DNA of 64,000 nucleotides from positions 1,030,811-1,094,810 of the forward strand of contig NZ_LVHF01000033.1 in the NCBI RefSeq assembly GCF_001650345.1, in the 5' to 3' direction. This document shows positions 8,554 to 17,998 of this stretch, in pieces (the stretch's first letter is position 1; every line of letters begins with the position of its first letter). The notes below the pieces were generated by a model, which searched no databases, was not told where the DNA came from, and saw only the letters and a program-made list of their open reading frames with translations. The DNA comes from Photobacterium jeanii. Its GTDB lineage: Bacteria; Pseudomonadota; Gammaproteobacteria; Enterobacterales; Vibrionaceae. Position numbers and translations under genes: made by a program.

Positions 8554-10044
8554 ATGCTGAGTTTTTACAAAGAAAAATGGTTCAACAACATCAAAGGAGA
8601 TTTATTATCAGGGGTTGTGGTTGCTTTAGCCCTCATACCCGAAGCAATTGCTTTTTCCATTATTGCCGGACTAGATCCTAAAGTCGGTTTATATGCATCA
8701 TTTGCTATCTGCGTGGTGATTGCCTTTACTGGCTCTCGCTCTGGAATGATTTCAGCCTCAACAGGGGCAATGGCTTTGCTAATGACCACCTTAGTCAAAG
8801 ATCATGGTCTCGAATACCTTTTAGCAGCTTCCTTCTTGGCTGGCGTTCTTCAATATATTATTGGTTTACTGAAGCTCGGTGATTTAATGCGGTTTGTATC
8901 CCGCTCAATCGTTACCGGCTTTGTTAATGCTCTCGCTATCCTCATTTTCATGGCTCAATTGCCTGAACTGACCAATGTAACTTGGCATGTCTATGCTCTT
9001 ACCCTCGGTGGATTAGGCATTATCTATCTGTTCCCGTATGTGCCACGCATAGGTAAACTACTACCTTCACCTTTGGTATGTATCATTGCCATTACCGCCG
9101 TGAGCATCATGTTCAATGTGGATGTGCGTACTGTCGGTGATATGGGCTCACTACCAGACTCATTGCCAGTATTCCTGATTCCAAACATTCCGTTTTCGAT
9201 TGAAACGATACAAATCATCTTTCCTTACTCTCTCGCACTCGCCGTTGTCGGTGTGCTTGAATCATTAATGACGGCCAAAATCATTGATGACATCACAGAT
9301 ACACCAAGTGACAACAATGACGAGTGTAAAGGACAAGGTATCGCTAATATGGTCTCATCGCTTTTTGGTGGTATGGCGGGTTGTGCCATGATTGGTCAAT
9401 CCATGATCAACATGAACTCTGGTGGTAGAACACGACTATCGACCCTTTCATCAGGTGTCTTCTTGCTGATTATGGTAGTGTTCTTAGGTGATTATTTAAA
9501 ACAAATACCAATGGCTGCTTTGGTTGCTGTTATGATTATGGTGTCCATCAGCACCTTTTCATGGAAATCAATTCTAGATATCAAACATCACCCGCTTAAC
9601 TCTAATGTGATCATGATTGCCACTGTCCTCTCCGTTGTGATGACCCATAACCTCGCTATTGGGGTCGTTGTGGGTGTGGTTATTTCTACCGTGTTCTATG
9701 CCAACCATAGTCGCAAGATCATGAAAGTGACTGATGATATTGAAATCCATAACGAACACACCATTCATAAAGTTCACGGTCAGATCTTCTTCGCATCAGC
9801 CTATAACTTTATTGACATGTTTAACTTTAAGAATCCAACAAAGTACATCACGATTGATTTATCTGACGCACATTTCTGGGATATCACAGCCGTTGGAGCA
9901 TTAGATAAAGTCATCATCAAATTCATGAATGCAGGCTCAAACGTTGAAATCATAGGAATGAATGAAGACTCGGAAGAGATGATTTCAAAATTTGCTATCT
10001 TCGACAAACCAGACAAACTTGCCGCTCAAACTATAGGCCACTAG
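8554..10044 (+). CDS. SulP-family anion transporter with STAS domain
   Basis: The 496-residue protein has the SulP transport core of 12-14 membrane helices over about residues 1-385, starting with the family signature DLLSGVVVALALIPEAIAFS, and a C-terminal cytoplasmic STAS domain (about 400-490; ITIDLSDAHFWDITAVGALD). Members exchange or cotransport sulfate, bicarbonate or dicarboxylates across the inner membrane; substrate cannot be told here. Several bacterial SulP proteins act as Na+-dependent bicarbonate importers. The start ATG is preceded by AAAGAGAT. It is a single gene, flanked on both sides by tiny membrane proteins. Confidence 0.92.
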   Translation: MLSFYKEKWFNNIKGDLLSGVVVALALIPEAIAFSIIAGLDPKVGLYASFAICVVIAFTGSRSGMISASTGAMALLMTTLVKDHGLEYLLAASFLAGVLQYIIGLLKLGDLMRFVSRSIVTGFVNALAILIFMAQLPELTNVTWHVYALTLGGLGIIYLFPYVPRIGKLLPSPLVCIIAITAVSIMFNVDVRTVGDMGSLPDSLPVFLIPNIPFSIETIQIIFPYSLALAVVGVLESLMTAKIIDDITDTPSDNNDECKGQGIANMVSSLFGGMAGCAMIGQSMINMNSGGRTRLSTLSSGVFLLIMVVFLGDYLKQIPMAALVAVMIMVSISTFSWKSILDIKHHPLNSNVIMIATVLSVVMTHNLAIGVVVGVVISTVFYANHSRKIMKVTDDIEIHNEHTIHKVHGQIFFASAYNFIDMFNFKNPTKYITIDLSDAHFWDITAVGALDKVIIKFMNAGSNVEIIGMNEDSEEMISKFAIFDKPDKLAAQTIGH

Positions 10045-10297
10045 CTCAAAAGCGAAAAGCCACTGAAAGTCATTTAACAAATAACCATTCTAGGGGCTAC
10101 ACAGCCCCTATTCTCCTCTAAACACACTAGTACAGATCCCGCTCCTTTGTTAGCAGACACAGATCCGTTTAAAAGTTAAGCCTTAAGTAAATACCTAATA
10201 AGAAAAGATAAAATGACAATTTGAGAAAAGATATCTGTTCTAGCCACACGTAAGTGGTGATATATTAGCCACGTTAAAGATAAAGAGATTGATAACA

Positions 10298-10489
10298 ATG
10301 AATAAATTAGAAAAGTTTCTTTACGCCTTGTCGATTATTGTCTTTCTTGTTCTCATGCATGGTGAATACAAAAGTATTAAATTAGATAGCGAAATTGAAA
10401 AGGAAATCAAAAAAATTGATGAACGCTTGAATAAATTAGAGCTTGAATCTCTGCCTTTTGAAAGTGCTAATGCGTTAAGGAACTTCTAG
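10298..10489 (+). CDS. Small bitopic membrane protein with coiled-coil tail
   Basis: Starting at the ATG at 10298 (AAAGAGATTG upstream) the product is 63 residues. Residues 6-24 form one membrane helix (FLYALSIIVFLVLMH) and residues 28-53 a charged heptad-like helix (SEIEKEIKKIDERLNKLEL). I do not recognise a family. It could be a small regulator or oligomerising partner of a membrane protein such as the SulP transporter 250 bases upstream, but this is inference from position only. Confidence 0.6.
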   Translation: MNKLEKFLYALSIIVFLVLMHGEYKSIKLDSEIEKEIKKIDERLNKLELESLPFESANALRNF

Positions 10490-10689
10490 TTGTAATTACC
10501 GACACAACACGTAAACACTTCATAACAAACACCAAATACTATAGCAATATAAAACATTGCCAGCCGCACTTCTCCCCTCATCAATTAAAATCTGAAAACT
10601 TAAAAGATAAACACTTAAAGTTATTAATTAAAACTAAGAATGTAACTCAAATAAAATATTACATTTCACTTTTAACAATATCATCAATA

Positions 10690-10717
10690 TTGAAATAACA
10701 GACACTACTGTTATGAT
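10690..10717 (+). promoter_or_regulatory. Sigma70-like promoter of candidate small RNA
   Basis: TTGAAA (10690-10695) and TATGAT (10712-10717) with a 16-base spacer, both one mismatch from consensus. Confidence 0.6.
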
Positions 10718-10723
10718 GCTTTA

Positions 10724-10804
10724 GCTTGAATTAGGAAAGCCTCTAATAAAAATAGTAACATCCTTGTAGACACCTCACCCCACTTTTATGTGGGGTATTT
10801 TTTA
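10724..10804 (+). ncRNA. Candidate intergenic small RNA, about 80 nt
   Basis: The predicted transcript starts about seven bases after TATGAT and ends at an intrinsic terminator: perfect 7-bp stem ACCCCAC (10777-10783)/GTGGGGT (10790-10796) followed by a T-rich run. No start codon with a ribosome binding site lies inside, so a leader peptide is unlikely. The compact promoter, body and rho-independent end are what Hfq-dependent small RNAs of Vibrionaceae look like. I cannot match it to a named RNA (not Qrr, Spot 42 or RyhB as I recall them). Confidence 0.5.
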
Positions 10805-11056
10805 TTAGCCACAAGACTCTTCAGCATCCCCACAGTCTTTCCCTAATGAATACACGATAAAATCATGCTTATTTTTCAAGCATTCAGCACCAATACATGT
10901 TCAAACTATAGCCAGCAAAACGAATAGCCGACTTAAATACCACCACTCACAACCATAATGACCAATATGATTATTGATGAATGCAATAATACGCTTACAA
11001 TGTTGATCTTCGTCACAAATCCTTGTGCCGTTTAAATAACAACCATTATAAAAAAT

Positions 11057-11680
11057 ATGAATAAGACTCTAATTGCATCACTTATCGCAATGGCTGCTAT
11101 GCCATCGTTCGCTAACGCTAACAACCAAAATGTATCTTTTAAGTTGGGTACAGCTAAACACTCAGTTGATGGTAAGAAAATCACTGATAGCCAACCTGTA
11201 GCAATCGGTGTTGATTACACAAATTACATATTTCCTCTGAATTCGTACCTAGATCTTGGCTTCAGTGCAGGTGCAAACGTAGCTATTGCTTACGACAGCA
11301 AATACCATCGATACCCAGTTACTTCAACTATGTCTGTTGGCGTATCTCAATCAATCCGTACCGATTACGTTACAGGTTATTTTGCCCCTGTAATTTCGTT
11401 TAAGCCTAACGACATTATCGACATCTACGCACGTGTTGGCGCTTCAGTGAACTACTTCGCGATGACTTTGGAGCAAACAACGTCATCATACCTATACAGT
11501 AAAGACCGTACTGATACGACATCAGATACAACAGCTGGTCTTTACTATGGCGGTGGTATTAACTTTTCGCTTGGTCGTAAAGTATTTGCTGGTCTTGAGT
11601 ACGTTGCTAACAAGTACGATGTAAAAGACGAGAAACTGAACTCAGAGATGTACTACGCGAAGTTTGGCTTCCGTTACTAA
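11057..11680 (+). CDS. Outer-membrane beta-barrel protein, small porin-like
   Basis: The 207-residue product begins with a clear signal peptide (MNKTLIASLIAMAAMPSFANA, cleavage near residue 21). The mature part has alternating strands rich in Tyr, Gly and Val (YFAPVISF, IYARVGASVNYFAM, GLYYGGGINF, AGLEYVANKYDV) and ends in the aromatic sequence FGFRY, the pattern of an eight-stranded OmpX/OmpW/OmpA-like barrel. Likely a small outer-membrane structural or adhesion protein. No adjacent partner; a strong terminator follows. Confidence 0.78.
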   Translation: MNKTLIASLIAMAAMPSFANANNQNVSFKLGTAKHSVDGKKITDSQPVAIGVDYTNYIFPLNSYLDLGFSAGANVAIAYDSKYHRYPVTSTMSVGVSQSIRTDYVTGYFAPVISFKPNDIIDIYARVGASVNYFAMTLEQTTSSYLYSKDRTDTTSDTTAGLYYGGGINFSLGRKVFAGLEYVANKYDVKDEKLNSEMYYAKFGFRY

Positions 11681-11730
11681 GCAAAGTTTTTGCTCAGTGC
11701 TCTTAGAAAAGAAGTCCGGATAGTTAAAAA

Positions 11731-11757
11731 AGTAAAGGGGCGCAATGCCCCTTTACT
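11731..11757 (+). terminator. Strong intrinsic terminator
   Basis: Perfect 11-bp stem AGTAAAGGGGC/GCCCCTTTACT with GCAAT loop, followed by GTTTTAC. Could act in both directions between the convergent genes. Confidence 0.85.
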
Positions 11758-11838
11758 GTTTTACTATCCGCTATTTTCATTATTGAAGTTACTTGTTATA
11801 GCTTCTTTATATAGCCTCTTCTATACATCGGATATTCC

Positions 11839-12786
11839 CTAGGTAAACTCTGCAGCTACAAACCTATTACGACCCTGTTCTTTCGCTTTATAAAGCACCT
11901 TATCGACAATCTCGTACATATTCTCTGGCGTTTCCAACCCCGTAGGAACCCACGAAACCATGCCTTGACTCACAGTCACAATGTTTGATGTAGTGGATTT
12001 AGAGTGTGGAATTTCTAGCTTCTTAATGCATTGCTTTAAGCGCTCACATTCACGCACCGCGCGGGTTTTATCGCAATTACTGATCAAGATAACAAACTCT
12101 TCACCACCATAACGTGCAGCTAGCTCACCAGCACGACTAAAGTTTGTCTTCAACTCTTTAGCCACTTGCTGCAAACAGCGATCCCCTTCAAGGTGGCCGT
12201 AATAATCGTTATAAGGCTTGAAGTGATCGACATCGATCATAATCATTGTCAGTGAGAAATTATTACGACCATGCACTGAAATGAGCTCAGCTAATTTTTG
12301 ATCCAAGTGACGACGATTAGCTAACTTGGTTAAACCATCTTCATTTACTTGTTGTGATAATAACTCGTTGGCGTTTTCAAGCTGCACTGTCGCTTCTTTT
12401 AATTTGTGACGCATGCTTGCGATACGCTGCATGGCTTTTAGCTTAGCTGCCAATACAATTTTATTGACGGGTTTAACTAGGTAATCATCACCGCCCATAT
12501 CAATAGCCTTCGCTATCATTTCAGGTTCGTCATGACCACTTAGGAAAATAATAGGAACCCACTCTTCATGTTGAATACGCAGTTGTTTCGCTACATCTAC
12601 GCCACTCATGTCTGGCATGCTAATGTCTAACAAAACCAAATCCGGATCAAAAACTGGGTATTTCTCAATAGCTTCATGCCCAGAGCCTACCGCCTCTACG
12701 ACGTGTCCAAGGCGTTGTAATCGCATCGCCAGCTGCATCCGTTCCAAATGAACATCATCAACCAGTAGAACTCGCATCGCTTCCAT
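11839..12786 (-). CDS. Response regulator with GGDEF output (diguanylate cyclase)
   Basis: Receiver domain at residues 4-120 with acidic pair near VDD (10-11), phospho-acceptor Asp54 (LLDISMP) and the conserved Lys (YLVKP). A GGDEF domain occupies about 150-310, with DGLTKLANRR, DVDHFKPYND and active site GGEEF (227-231). It should make c-di-GMP when phosphorylated, like PleD or WspR. The inhibitory I-site, normally RxxD, reads RAGE (218-221), so product inhibition may be altered. AGGA before the first ATG supports the start. The cognate kinase is not adjacent. Confidence 0.92.
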   Translation of the reverse strand: MEAMRVLLVDDVHLERMQLAMRLQRLGHVVEAVGSGHEAIEKYPVFDPDLVLLDISMPDMSGVDVAKQLRIQHEEWVPIIFLSGHDEPEMIAKAIDMGGDDYLVKPVNKIVLAAKLKAMQRIASMRHKLKEATVQLENANELLSQQVNEDGLTKLANRRHLDQKLAELISVHGRNNFSLTMIMIDVDHFKPYNDYYGHLEGDRCLQQVAKELKTNFSRAGELAARYGGEEFVILISNCDKTRAVRECERLKQCIKKLEIPHSKSTTSNIVTVSQGMVSWVPTGLETPENMYEIVDKVLYKAKEQGRNRFVAAEFT

Positions 12787-12987
12787 GAAAGCATCCTATT
12801 GATATAAATAGAGTTGTATTGATTAATTTATAGCACAGATATGGGAAGTGTTAAGACGATACCAGCGTCAGCTTGTATTTTGTCACATCGAGCGTGACCC
12901 AGATTACAGTTTTATACTGTTATTCGTGCAGCACGATTGAGGTTTCGCCATCATTAAGCAGCATTAGCCAATAAAATAAACATCTTA

Positions 12988-13015
12988 TTGACTTTTACCG
13001 GTGGAACTATAGGAT
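12988..13015 (+). promoter_or_regulatory. Sigma70-like promoter
   Basis: TTGACT (12988-12993), 16-base spacer, TAGGAT (13010-13015), about 40 bases before the ATG at 13055. Confidence 0.5.
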
Positions 13016-13054
13016 TCCCCACCTAATTTATATTGTAAGCTGTAGGAACTCTCT

Positions 13055-13507
13055 ATGTCTGAGATCGAAAAGAAAGACGAGCAAATCGTTGAAGAAGCAA
13101 AACTATCGTTGGATGATTGTTCACCAGAACTTCGTCAAGTAGCGGCGTTTGAAGAAGTTCCTGAAGAGCTAATCGACATGCTAATCAGCGTTTACCACGT
13201 GTCTGAAGCATCATCTCGTCAAGCATGGGATGCAATGCCAGCAAGTGCGCAAAACGTACTAGACAACTTCGAGCAATTCCACGCGCTAGTTGCTCTAAGC
13301 CAAACTTACTCTGGTGTTGATTTCCTTGGTGAATTCCAAGAAACCAAACTACCTGAAGAAATGAGTGCTGACGAGCAAGAAGAATACAAAGCAGTTCTTC
13401 TAGATAAAGTACTAAACAACTGTGTGAAAGATTTGACTAAGCAGCTTAAACAAGCTCGCCGTAACCCACCTATGAAGCGTGAGTTCCAAGAAATCTTCCA
13501 GAAGTAA
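13055..13507 (+). CDS. Conserved hypothetical acidic helical protein
   Basis: This 150-residue cytosolic protein is acidic at the N-terminus and basic at the C-terminus (KDLTKQLKQARRNPPMKREFQ), and appears all-helical. I recognise no domain. TAGGAA precedes the ATG, a promoter is visible, and a good terminator follows, so it is a monocistronic gene. Codon use looks like that of highly expressed genes (AAA/GAA/CGT/CTA pattern), which hints at appreciable expression. No function is proposed. Confidence 0.75.
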   Translation: MSEIEKKDEQIVEEAKLSLDDCSPELRQVAAFEEVPEELIDMLISVYHVSEASSRQAWDAMPASAQNVLDNFEQFHALVALSQTYSGVDFLGEFQETKLPEEMSADEQEEYKAVLLDKVLNNCVKDLTKQLKQARRNPPMKREFQEIFQK

Positions 13508-13550
13508 TACCTATTCGATATCAATGTCGCCTGATCAGGTATTCATATTA

Positions 13551-13573
13551 AAGGGAAGCGTTATGCTTCCCTT
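13551..13573 (+). terminator. Intrinsic terminator
   Basis: Stem AAGGGAAGC/GCTTCCCTT with GTTAT loop, followed by TTTTAC. Confidence 0.85.
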
Positions 13574-13728
13574 TTTACTGTATTGATGTGCTTTCCATTC
13601 CTTTTCCCCTTAGTGTAAAATTCTAACAGTCATCATAAATCAATAAGATAACGTCTTCGCCAACTATCAACCCACTTGATATCACGCCACTTCGTTTTGA
13701 TTGATCATCCTTGGAGAATTTGAGCAGC

Positions 13729-15027
13729 ATGTCTAAAACGGTACAAATCAAATTTCAAACTGAAGTTTGTTTTATCCCTGATGAAGGTATCATTAGCTCA
13801 AACAACACCTCACAGACGCTGAATAAAGCCGAATGCAATATCTTACTTTTCCTGGTTGAAAACCATCAGCATGCCGTTACCAAAGAAGCCCTTATTGCTG
13901 CAGGTTGGCCTGATCGTGATGTTACAGAAGCGTCTCTTTTTCAAGTGATCCGTGCCCTGCGCGTAAAGCTCCAAGAAAGCTATAAAGGCGAAATTATCGA
14001 AACCCTACCACGAGTAGGTTATCAACTCCGTCATTTTCAAATTGAAGAAATAAAACCAAAATTTAATTCACTGGTTGCCACCAAGAAGACACTACTCTCA
14101 AAAAAAGCGGGAACTTATATAGCAGCGGCGCTGATAGGTACTGGCATGAGTTATGCGGCTTATTTAGCCTTGACCAACCAACCTGACGGATTACAAAACT
14201 ACACGCTTCATCATATGGAAGTGGATGGCGACATTGTTACTATTGCGGGAAGCTCTGCGGAAATCATCAATGAGCTGTCGTTAAAAGTACGTAACTTAAA
14301 CAAGAGTTACAACGAGGTGCATTCGCCGGAAGATAAAGTGAATCGCCGTATCTATGTTTCACAGCATCACGACCAATATTCGGTTGCTTGGTGTCTAATC
14401 GATGACACCCAAACCTGTGTTAAAGATACAGACCTCGCTTATAGCCTGCCATTAACAAGTTGGGATAAGTTTGCTGATTATATTATTAGTATCCCAGAAC
14501 AGCACCGCCTGCTTCACCGCATCCGAACCGATTACACTTTAGAGCCTGATGGCATTAGCCAAATGCACTTTTTTGATGACTCTAATATTCGTTCTAAAGT
14601 GGTTCAATATTACCTCTCTGAACGTAACGAATACGATGTAGTGTACTCTTCTATGACCTTCATTAAAGAAGAAGGTAAACCTCTACAGCAAGCTCTGTCT
14701 GTTAAGGCGGCAACATACCGAAGCTTAAAAGGGCTAAATAAAGACAAGAGCATCACAAGCATTAAGATCTTTCCGCAGATGTTTCACTGGGCATATCGCT
14801 CTACTCTTGATTGGTCGGAAAATAATTCGCTTGCGCTGAGTAACGAGCTAAAAATAAGGGACACCTTTAACAAAGGTAAAGGCATCCCGAATCATGTTAT
14901 CTATCACCGCGATCACTTAAGCTTGGTATTTAGTGAAGTATCCGGTTACTACTGGCTACACAACCGCCGTAGTAACAGCATCTTATTTGAAGCCACGGTA
15001 AACAAGGAAGATACCAACGCCAATTAA
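13729..15027 (+). CDS. ToxR/CadC-like transmembrane transcriptional regulator
   Basis: The N-terminal 100 residues form an OmpR-type winged helix (LNKAECNILLFLVENH, VTKEALIAAGWPDRDVTEASLFQVIRALR, IIETLPRVGYQL). One membrane span lies at about 120-142 (YIAAALIGTGMSYAAYLAL), followed by about 290 periplasmic residues with no domain I recognise. This is the ToxR/CadC layout, in which a membrane-bound regulator senses envelope signals. I prefer the ATG at 13729 to an in-frame TTG at 13711, because the longer form would encode the GGAG region. No ToxS-like partner follows. The 3' end overlaps the convergent gene. Confidence 0.85.
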   Translation: MSKTVQIKFQTEVCFIPDEGIISSNNTSQTLNKAECNILLFLVENHQHAVTKEALIAAGWPDRDVTEASLFQVIRALRVKLQESYKGEIIETLPRVGYQLRHFQIEEIKPKFNSLVATKKTLLSKKAGTYIAAALIGTGMSYAAYLALTNQPDGLQNYTLHHMEVDGDIVTIAGSSAEIINELSLKVRNLNKSYNEVHSPEDKVNRRIYVSQHHDQYSVAWCLIDDTQTCVKDTDLAYSLPLTSWDKFADYIISIPEQHRLLHRIRTDYTLEPDGISQMHFFDDSNIRSKVVQYYLSERNEYDVVYSSMTFIKEEGKPLQQALSVKAATYRSLKGLNKDKSITSIKIFPQMFHWAYRSTLDWSENNSLALSNELKIRDTFNKGKGIPNHVIYHRDHLSLVFSEVSGYYWLHNRRSNSILFEATVNKEDTNAN

Positions 15028-15285
15028 TGTCCCTGGGATCAAAATACTCCACATGATCCCTGTCCAAACTAATCCCCATAAAATGGCACCAGCAATCAAA
15101 AATATCGCAGCCGTTTTCAGTGCGTCTTTCCAGTGTCCACTTAAAATGATATCAACTAACCCTGTCACGCCGAGTAAGATCAACAGACCAGGCCACCACC
15201 ATTGCGTTAAGTAAAGTAGGCCAAAGCCAATCAAAAATACGCCAGAAGAAACGCCATCACGCCCTTTCGTTTTCATTCCAAACAT
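14983..15285 (-). CDS. Small inner-membrane protein, convergent overlap
   Basis: About 100 residues with three or four hydrophobic spans (GVFLIGFGLLYLTQWWWPGLLILLG; AAIFLIAGAILWGLVW; ILIPGTLIGVGIFLVYRG). The layout recalls the small membrane domains of the LiaF/DUF5668 type, but I am not certain. The ATG at 15285 has AAGGA seven bases upstream, better than the ATG at 15300. Its last 45 coding bases overlap the end of the ToxR-like gene on the other strand, so the two mRNAs are antisense at their 3' ends. Confidence 0.65.
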   Translation of the reverse strand: MFGMKTKGRDGVSSGVFLIGFGLLYLTQWWWPGLLILLGVTGLVDIILSGHWKDALKTAAIFLIAGAILWGLVWTGIMWSILIPGTLIGVGIFLVYRGFK

Positions 15286-15593
15286 TACACTATCCTTCAT
15301 GCTCTGCTGACATAATCATTTACGATCAATACTGAACACAGCCTGATAGCATTACAAGCTTTTCAAACACTTAATTACGAAACTGCGGTGTTATACACCT
15401 CTAACGGCTTCGTAGCTGAATCGCAGCTAACACATAGGTGATTATTTCCTACTGATACATGCATCAGATAACTACTTCGGTATATAATCAATGCATAATT
15501 ATACTTAGATAACCACCTGAGCACTCAGTGAGTTTGCTCATTTATTCCTTCTTTGGTTATCACTTATCTAGCTATGCAGGGCTTTGTTAACTT
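15286..15593. other. Divergent promoter region before cti with structured leader
   Basis: Near the cti gene, GATAACCA (15508-15515) pairs with TGGTTATC (15554-15561), enclosing a smaller GAGC/GCTC hairpin. This could fold in the cti leader and influence translation or be a regulatory site. No ORF of note. No clear promoter assigned. Confidence 0.4.
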
Positions 15594-17975
15594 ATGATTT
15601 TCTCTTTTAAGCGAAATCACAAACGGCTTGTTGTCTTTTTATCAGTACTGCTTTTTTCCGGCTGTGCTGTTTATGCAGGCTTAAACTACGACCAACTCTA
15701 CGGAAAACCGTCACCTCAGCAACGTATCGCACCATCAGAATCCAAAATGGCGCTGAACTACCTAACTGAAGTGAAACCTATCATTGAACAGCGATGTGTG
15801 GTGTGTCACGCCTGTTACGATGCACCTTGCCAACTCAAAATGTCATCGGCAGAAGGCATTGATCGCGGCGCCAACAAAGAAAAAGTGTATGAAGGGACGC
15901 GTTTATTGGCGTCTAACCTCACCCGTATGTTTGTTGATGCTCAAACAACTGAAGAATGGCGCGAGCTTGGCTTCAACCCGGTGTTGAATGAACGTGAACA
16001 ATCGCCAGAAGCGAATACTCAAGCGGGTGTAATGGCGCGCCTGCTTCAACTGAAACAAGCACATCCACTTCCAGATCAAAAAGTACTTGATGCCGACAAA
16101 TGGGACTTCTCACTCGACCGTGATCAACAATGCCCTACCATTGAAGAAATGGCACAGTATGAGAATAACTATCCAGAATGGGGAATGCCTTACGGTCTAC
16201 CTCAGCTTGCTGACGGCGAAAATAATGTACTGATGCAATGGCTTGAAGCTGGTTCACCAATGGCAAGTGTCGCGCCCCCATCAGAAGCAACACTGGCAAA
16301 AGTTGCCCAGTGGGAAGCTTTCTTAAACGGTGATTCTCTCAAGCAACAACTGACCAGTCGCTACATTTACGAACACCTGTTTGTTTCACATCTGTATTTC
16401 GATGATGAAAAAGAGCCTGTTTACTTTGATCTAGTTCGTTCGCGCACCGCACCAGGTCAACCTGTCGATCTGATTGCGACACGTCGCCCGTTCGATGATC
16501 CAAAAGTCGATCGCGTTTACTATCGCTTTGTTCAAGTTCGTGAAACTATCGTTGATAAAACACACATGCCTTATGCGCTAAATCCAGCGAAAATGGCACG
16601 CATTAAGTCACTCTTCATTGAACCTGACTACAACGTTGACAGCTTACCTAGCTATGATCCTGAATCATCGGCTAACCCACTCATGAGCTTCACTCAACTA
16701 CCCGTTCAAGCTCGTTATAAATTCATGCTTGATAACGCGCAAAACACCATTATGGGCTTTATTAAAGGTCCGGTTTGCCGTGGACAATTAGCTCTTAACG
16801 TCATTAACGATCGCTTCTGGGTATTCTTCGTTGATCCAGATATGGCTGACTTACCAAGTGTTAACGAATTTTACGCTAGCCAAGCGCACAACTTACGTAT
16901 GCCAGCAGAAGAAGAAAGTAATACGATTCCGCTGACTAACTGGTTACGCTACGCCAAACAACAAGGTGATTTCCTTCGTGCAAAGAATGATTTCATGAAG
17001 CAAACCTTTAAAAATGGCGAGCACCTAACACCACGCGTGATTTGGAATGGTAACAACGAAAACGACCACGCTGCGTTAACGGTATTCCGCCACTTTGATA
17101 GCGCGACGGTAACCAAAGGGCTTGTGGGTGCAGAGCCGAAAACCGCATGGGTATTAGATTACTCGCTGCTAGAACGGGTACATTACCTTCTGGTTGCAGG
17201 TTTTGACGTGTACGGTAACTTCGGCCACCAGCTTGTTACACGCATGTACATGGACTTCCTACGTATGGAAGGCGAATCAAACTTCTTATCACTGCTCCCA
17301 GCTGAAGTACGTCATGATGAGTTAGCCGATTGGTACCAAGACTCAAACAAGAGCTTGAAGACATTCCTTCAAGGCGATATTAACGAGTTTGATCAACCCT
17401 CTGGTATCCAGTTCAAAACGGATAACCCAAAACATGAGTTGTTTACTCTGCTTCAACAGCACGTAGCACCAGTTCGTTCAGATCGCTACGACATCGACGC
17501 AGCAGAGTTAGGTACAGAAGCTATTGCTGCGCTCACAACGCTTGGTCGCCTATCAGGCGAACATGTTCACTTATTCCCTGAGCTCAGCTTCATCATGGTT
17601 GAGCCAACTAACCCAGCCACCAAGGCACAACTATTTACTTTGGTACGAAACAGCGCACACCGTAATATTTCGAGCCTATTTGATGAAGAGTCAAACCGCC
17701 TATTCGAGCGTGACAACGTCACTCTGGTGCGCGGTTTATTAGGGAGCTACCCAGGCGCTTTCTGGCACGTAAAAGAAGCAGACCTTCCGAAACTGCTAGA
17801 GAAAGTCCAACAAGTGAAATCAGAACAAACCTATGCCGAACTACTAGATGCATTCGGGGTTCGTCGTACAAGTGCTGAGTTCTGGTCTTTCAGCGATAAG
17901 CTAAACCAAATTAACCAAGAGAACTTCCCTATCGAATCGGGTTTACTTGACTACAACCGCATCGAAAACCGTTAA
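15594..17975 (+). CDS. cti: Fatty acid cis/trans isomerase
   Basis: The 793-residue length and the haem-binding CVVCH motif (68-72) near the N-terminus match Cti, a periplasmic c-type haem enzyme that converts cis-unsaturated membrane fatty acids to trans to stiffen the membrane under solvent, heat or osmotic shock. The N-terminus is a membrane-targeting segment (VVFLSVLLFSGCAVYA); the FSGC sequence could be an atypical lipobox, otherwise it is a signal or anchor. Cti is normally constitutive and acts by substrate access. The gene stands alone with its own terminator. Confidence 0.92.
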   Translation: MIFSFKRNHKRLVVFLSVLLFSGCAVYAGLNYDQLYGKPSPQQRIAPSESKMALNYLTEVKPIIEQRCVVCHACYDAPCQLKMSSAEGIDRGANKEKVYEGTRLLASNLTRMFVDAQTTEEWRELGFNPVLNEREQSPEANTQAGVMARLLQLKQAHPLPDQKVLDADKWDFSLDRDQQCPTIEEMAQYENNYPEWGMPYGLPQLADGENNVLMQWLEAGSPMASVAPPSEATLAKVAQWEAFLNGDSLKQQLTSRYIYEHLFVSHLYFDDEKEPVYFDLVRSRTAPGQPVDLIATRRPFDDPKVDRVYYRFVQVRETIVDKTHMPYALNPAKMARIKSLFIEPDYNVDSLPSYDPESSANPLMSFTQLPVQARYKFMLDNAQNTIMGFIKGPVCRGQLALNVINDRFWVFFVDPDMADLPSVNEFYASQAHNLRMPAEEESNTIPLTNWLRYAKQQGDFLRAKNDFMKQTFKNGEHLTPRVIWNGNNENDHAALTVFRHFDSATVTKGLVGAEPKTAWVLDYSLLERVHYLLVAGFDVYGNFGHQLVTRMYMDFLRMEGESNFLSLLPAEVRHDELADWYQDSNKSLKTFLQGDINEFDQPSGIQFKTDNPKHELFTLLQQHVAPVRSDRYDIDAAELGTEAIAALTTLGRLSGEHVHLFPELSFIMVEPTNPATKAQLFTLVRNSAHRNISSLFDEESNRLFERDNVTLVRGLLGSYPGAFWHVKEADLPKLLEKVQQVKSEQTYAELLDAFGVRRTSAEFWSFSDKLNQINQENFPIESGLLDYNRIENR

Positions 17976-17998
17976 TTCAAATAACTCTTCTATATTCA

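Larger units (their letters stand above)
10490..11056. other. Long intergenic region with a candidate small RNA
   Basis: No ORF of note in 567 bases. A complete promoter-to-terminator unit of about 80 bases sits at 10690-10804 (listed separately). The remaining 250 bases before the outer-membrane barrel gene at 11057 are AT-rich, and that ATG lacks a recognisable Shine-Dalgarno sequence. Confidence 0.6.
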
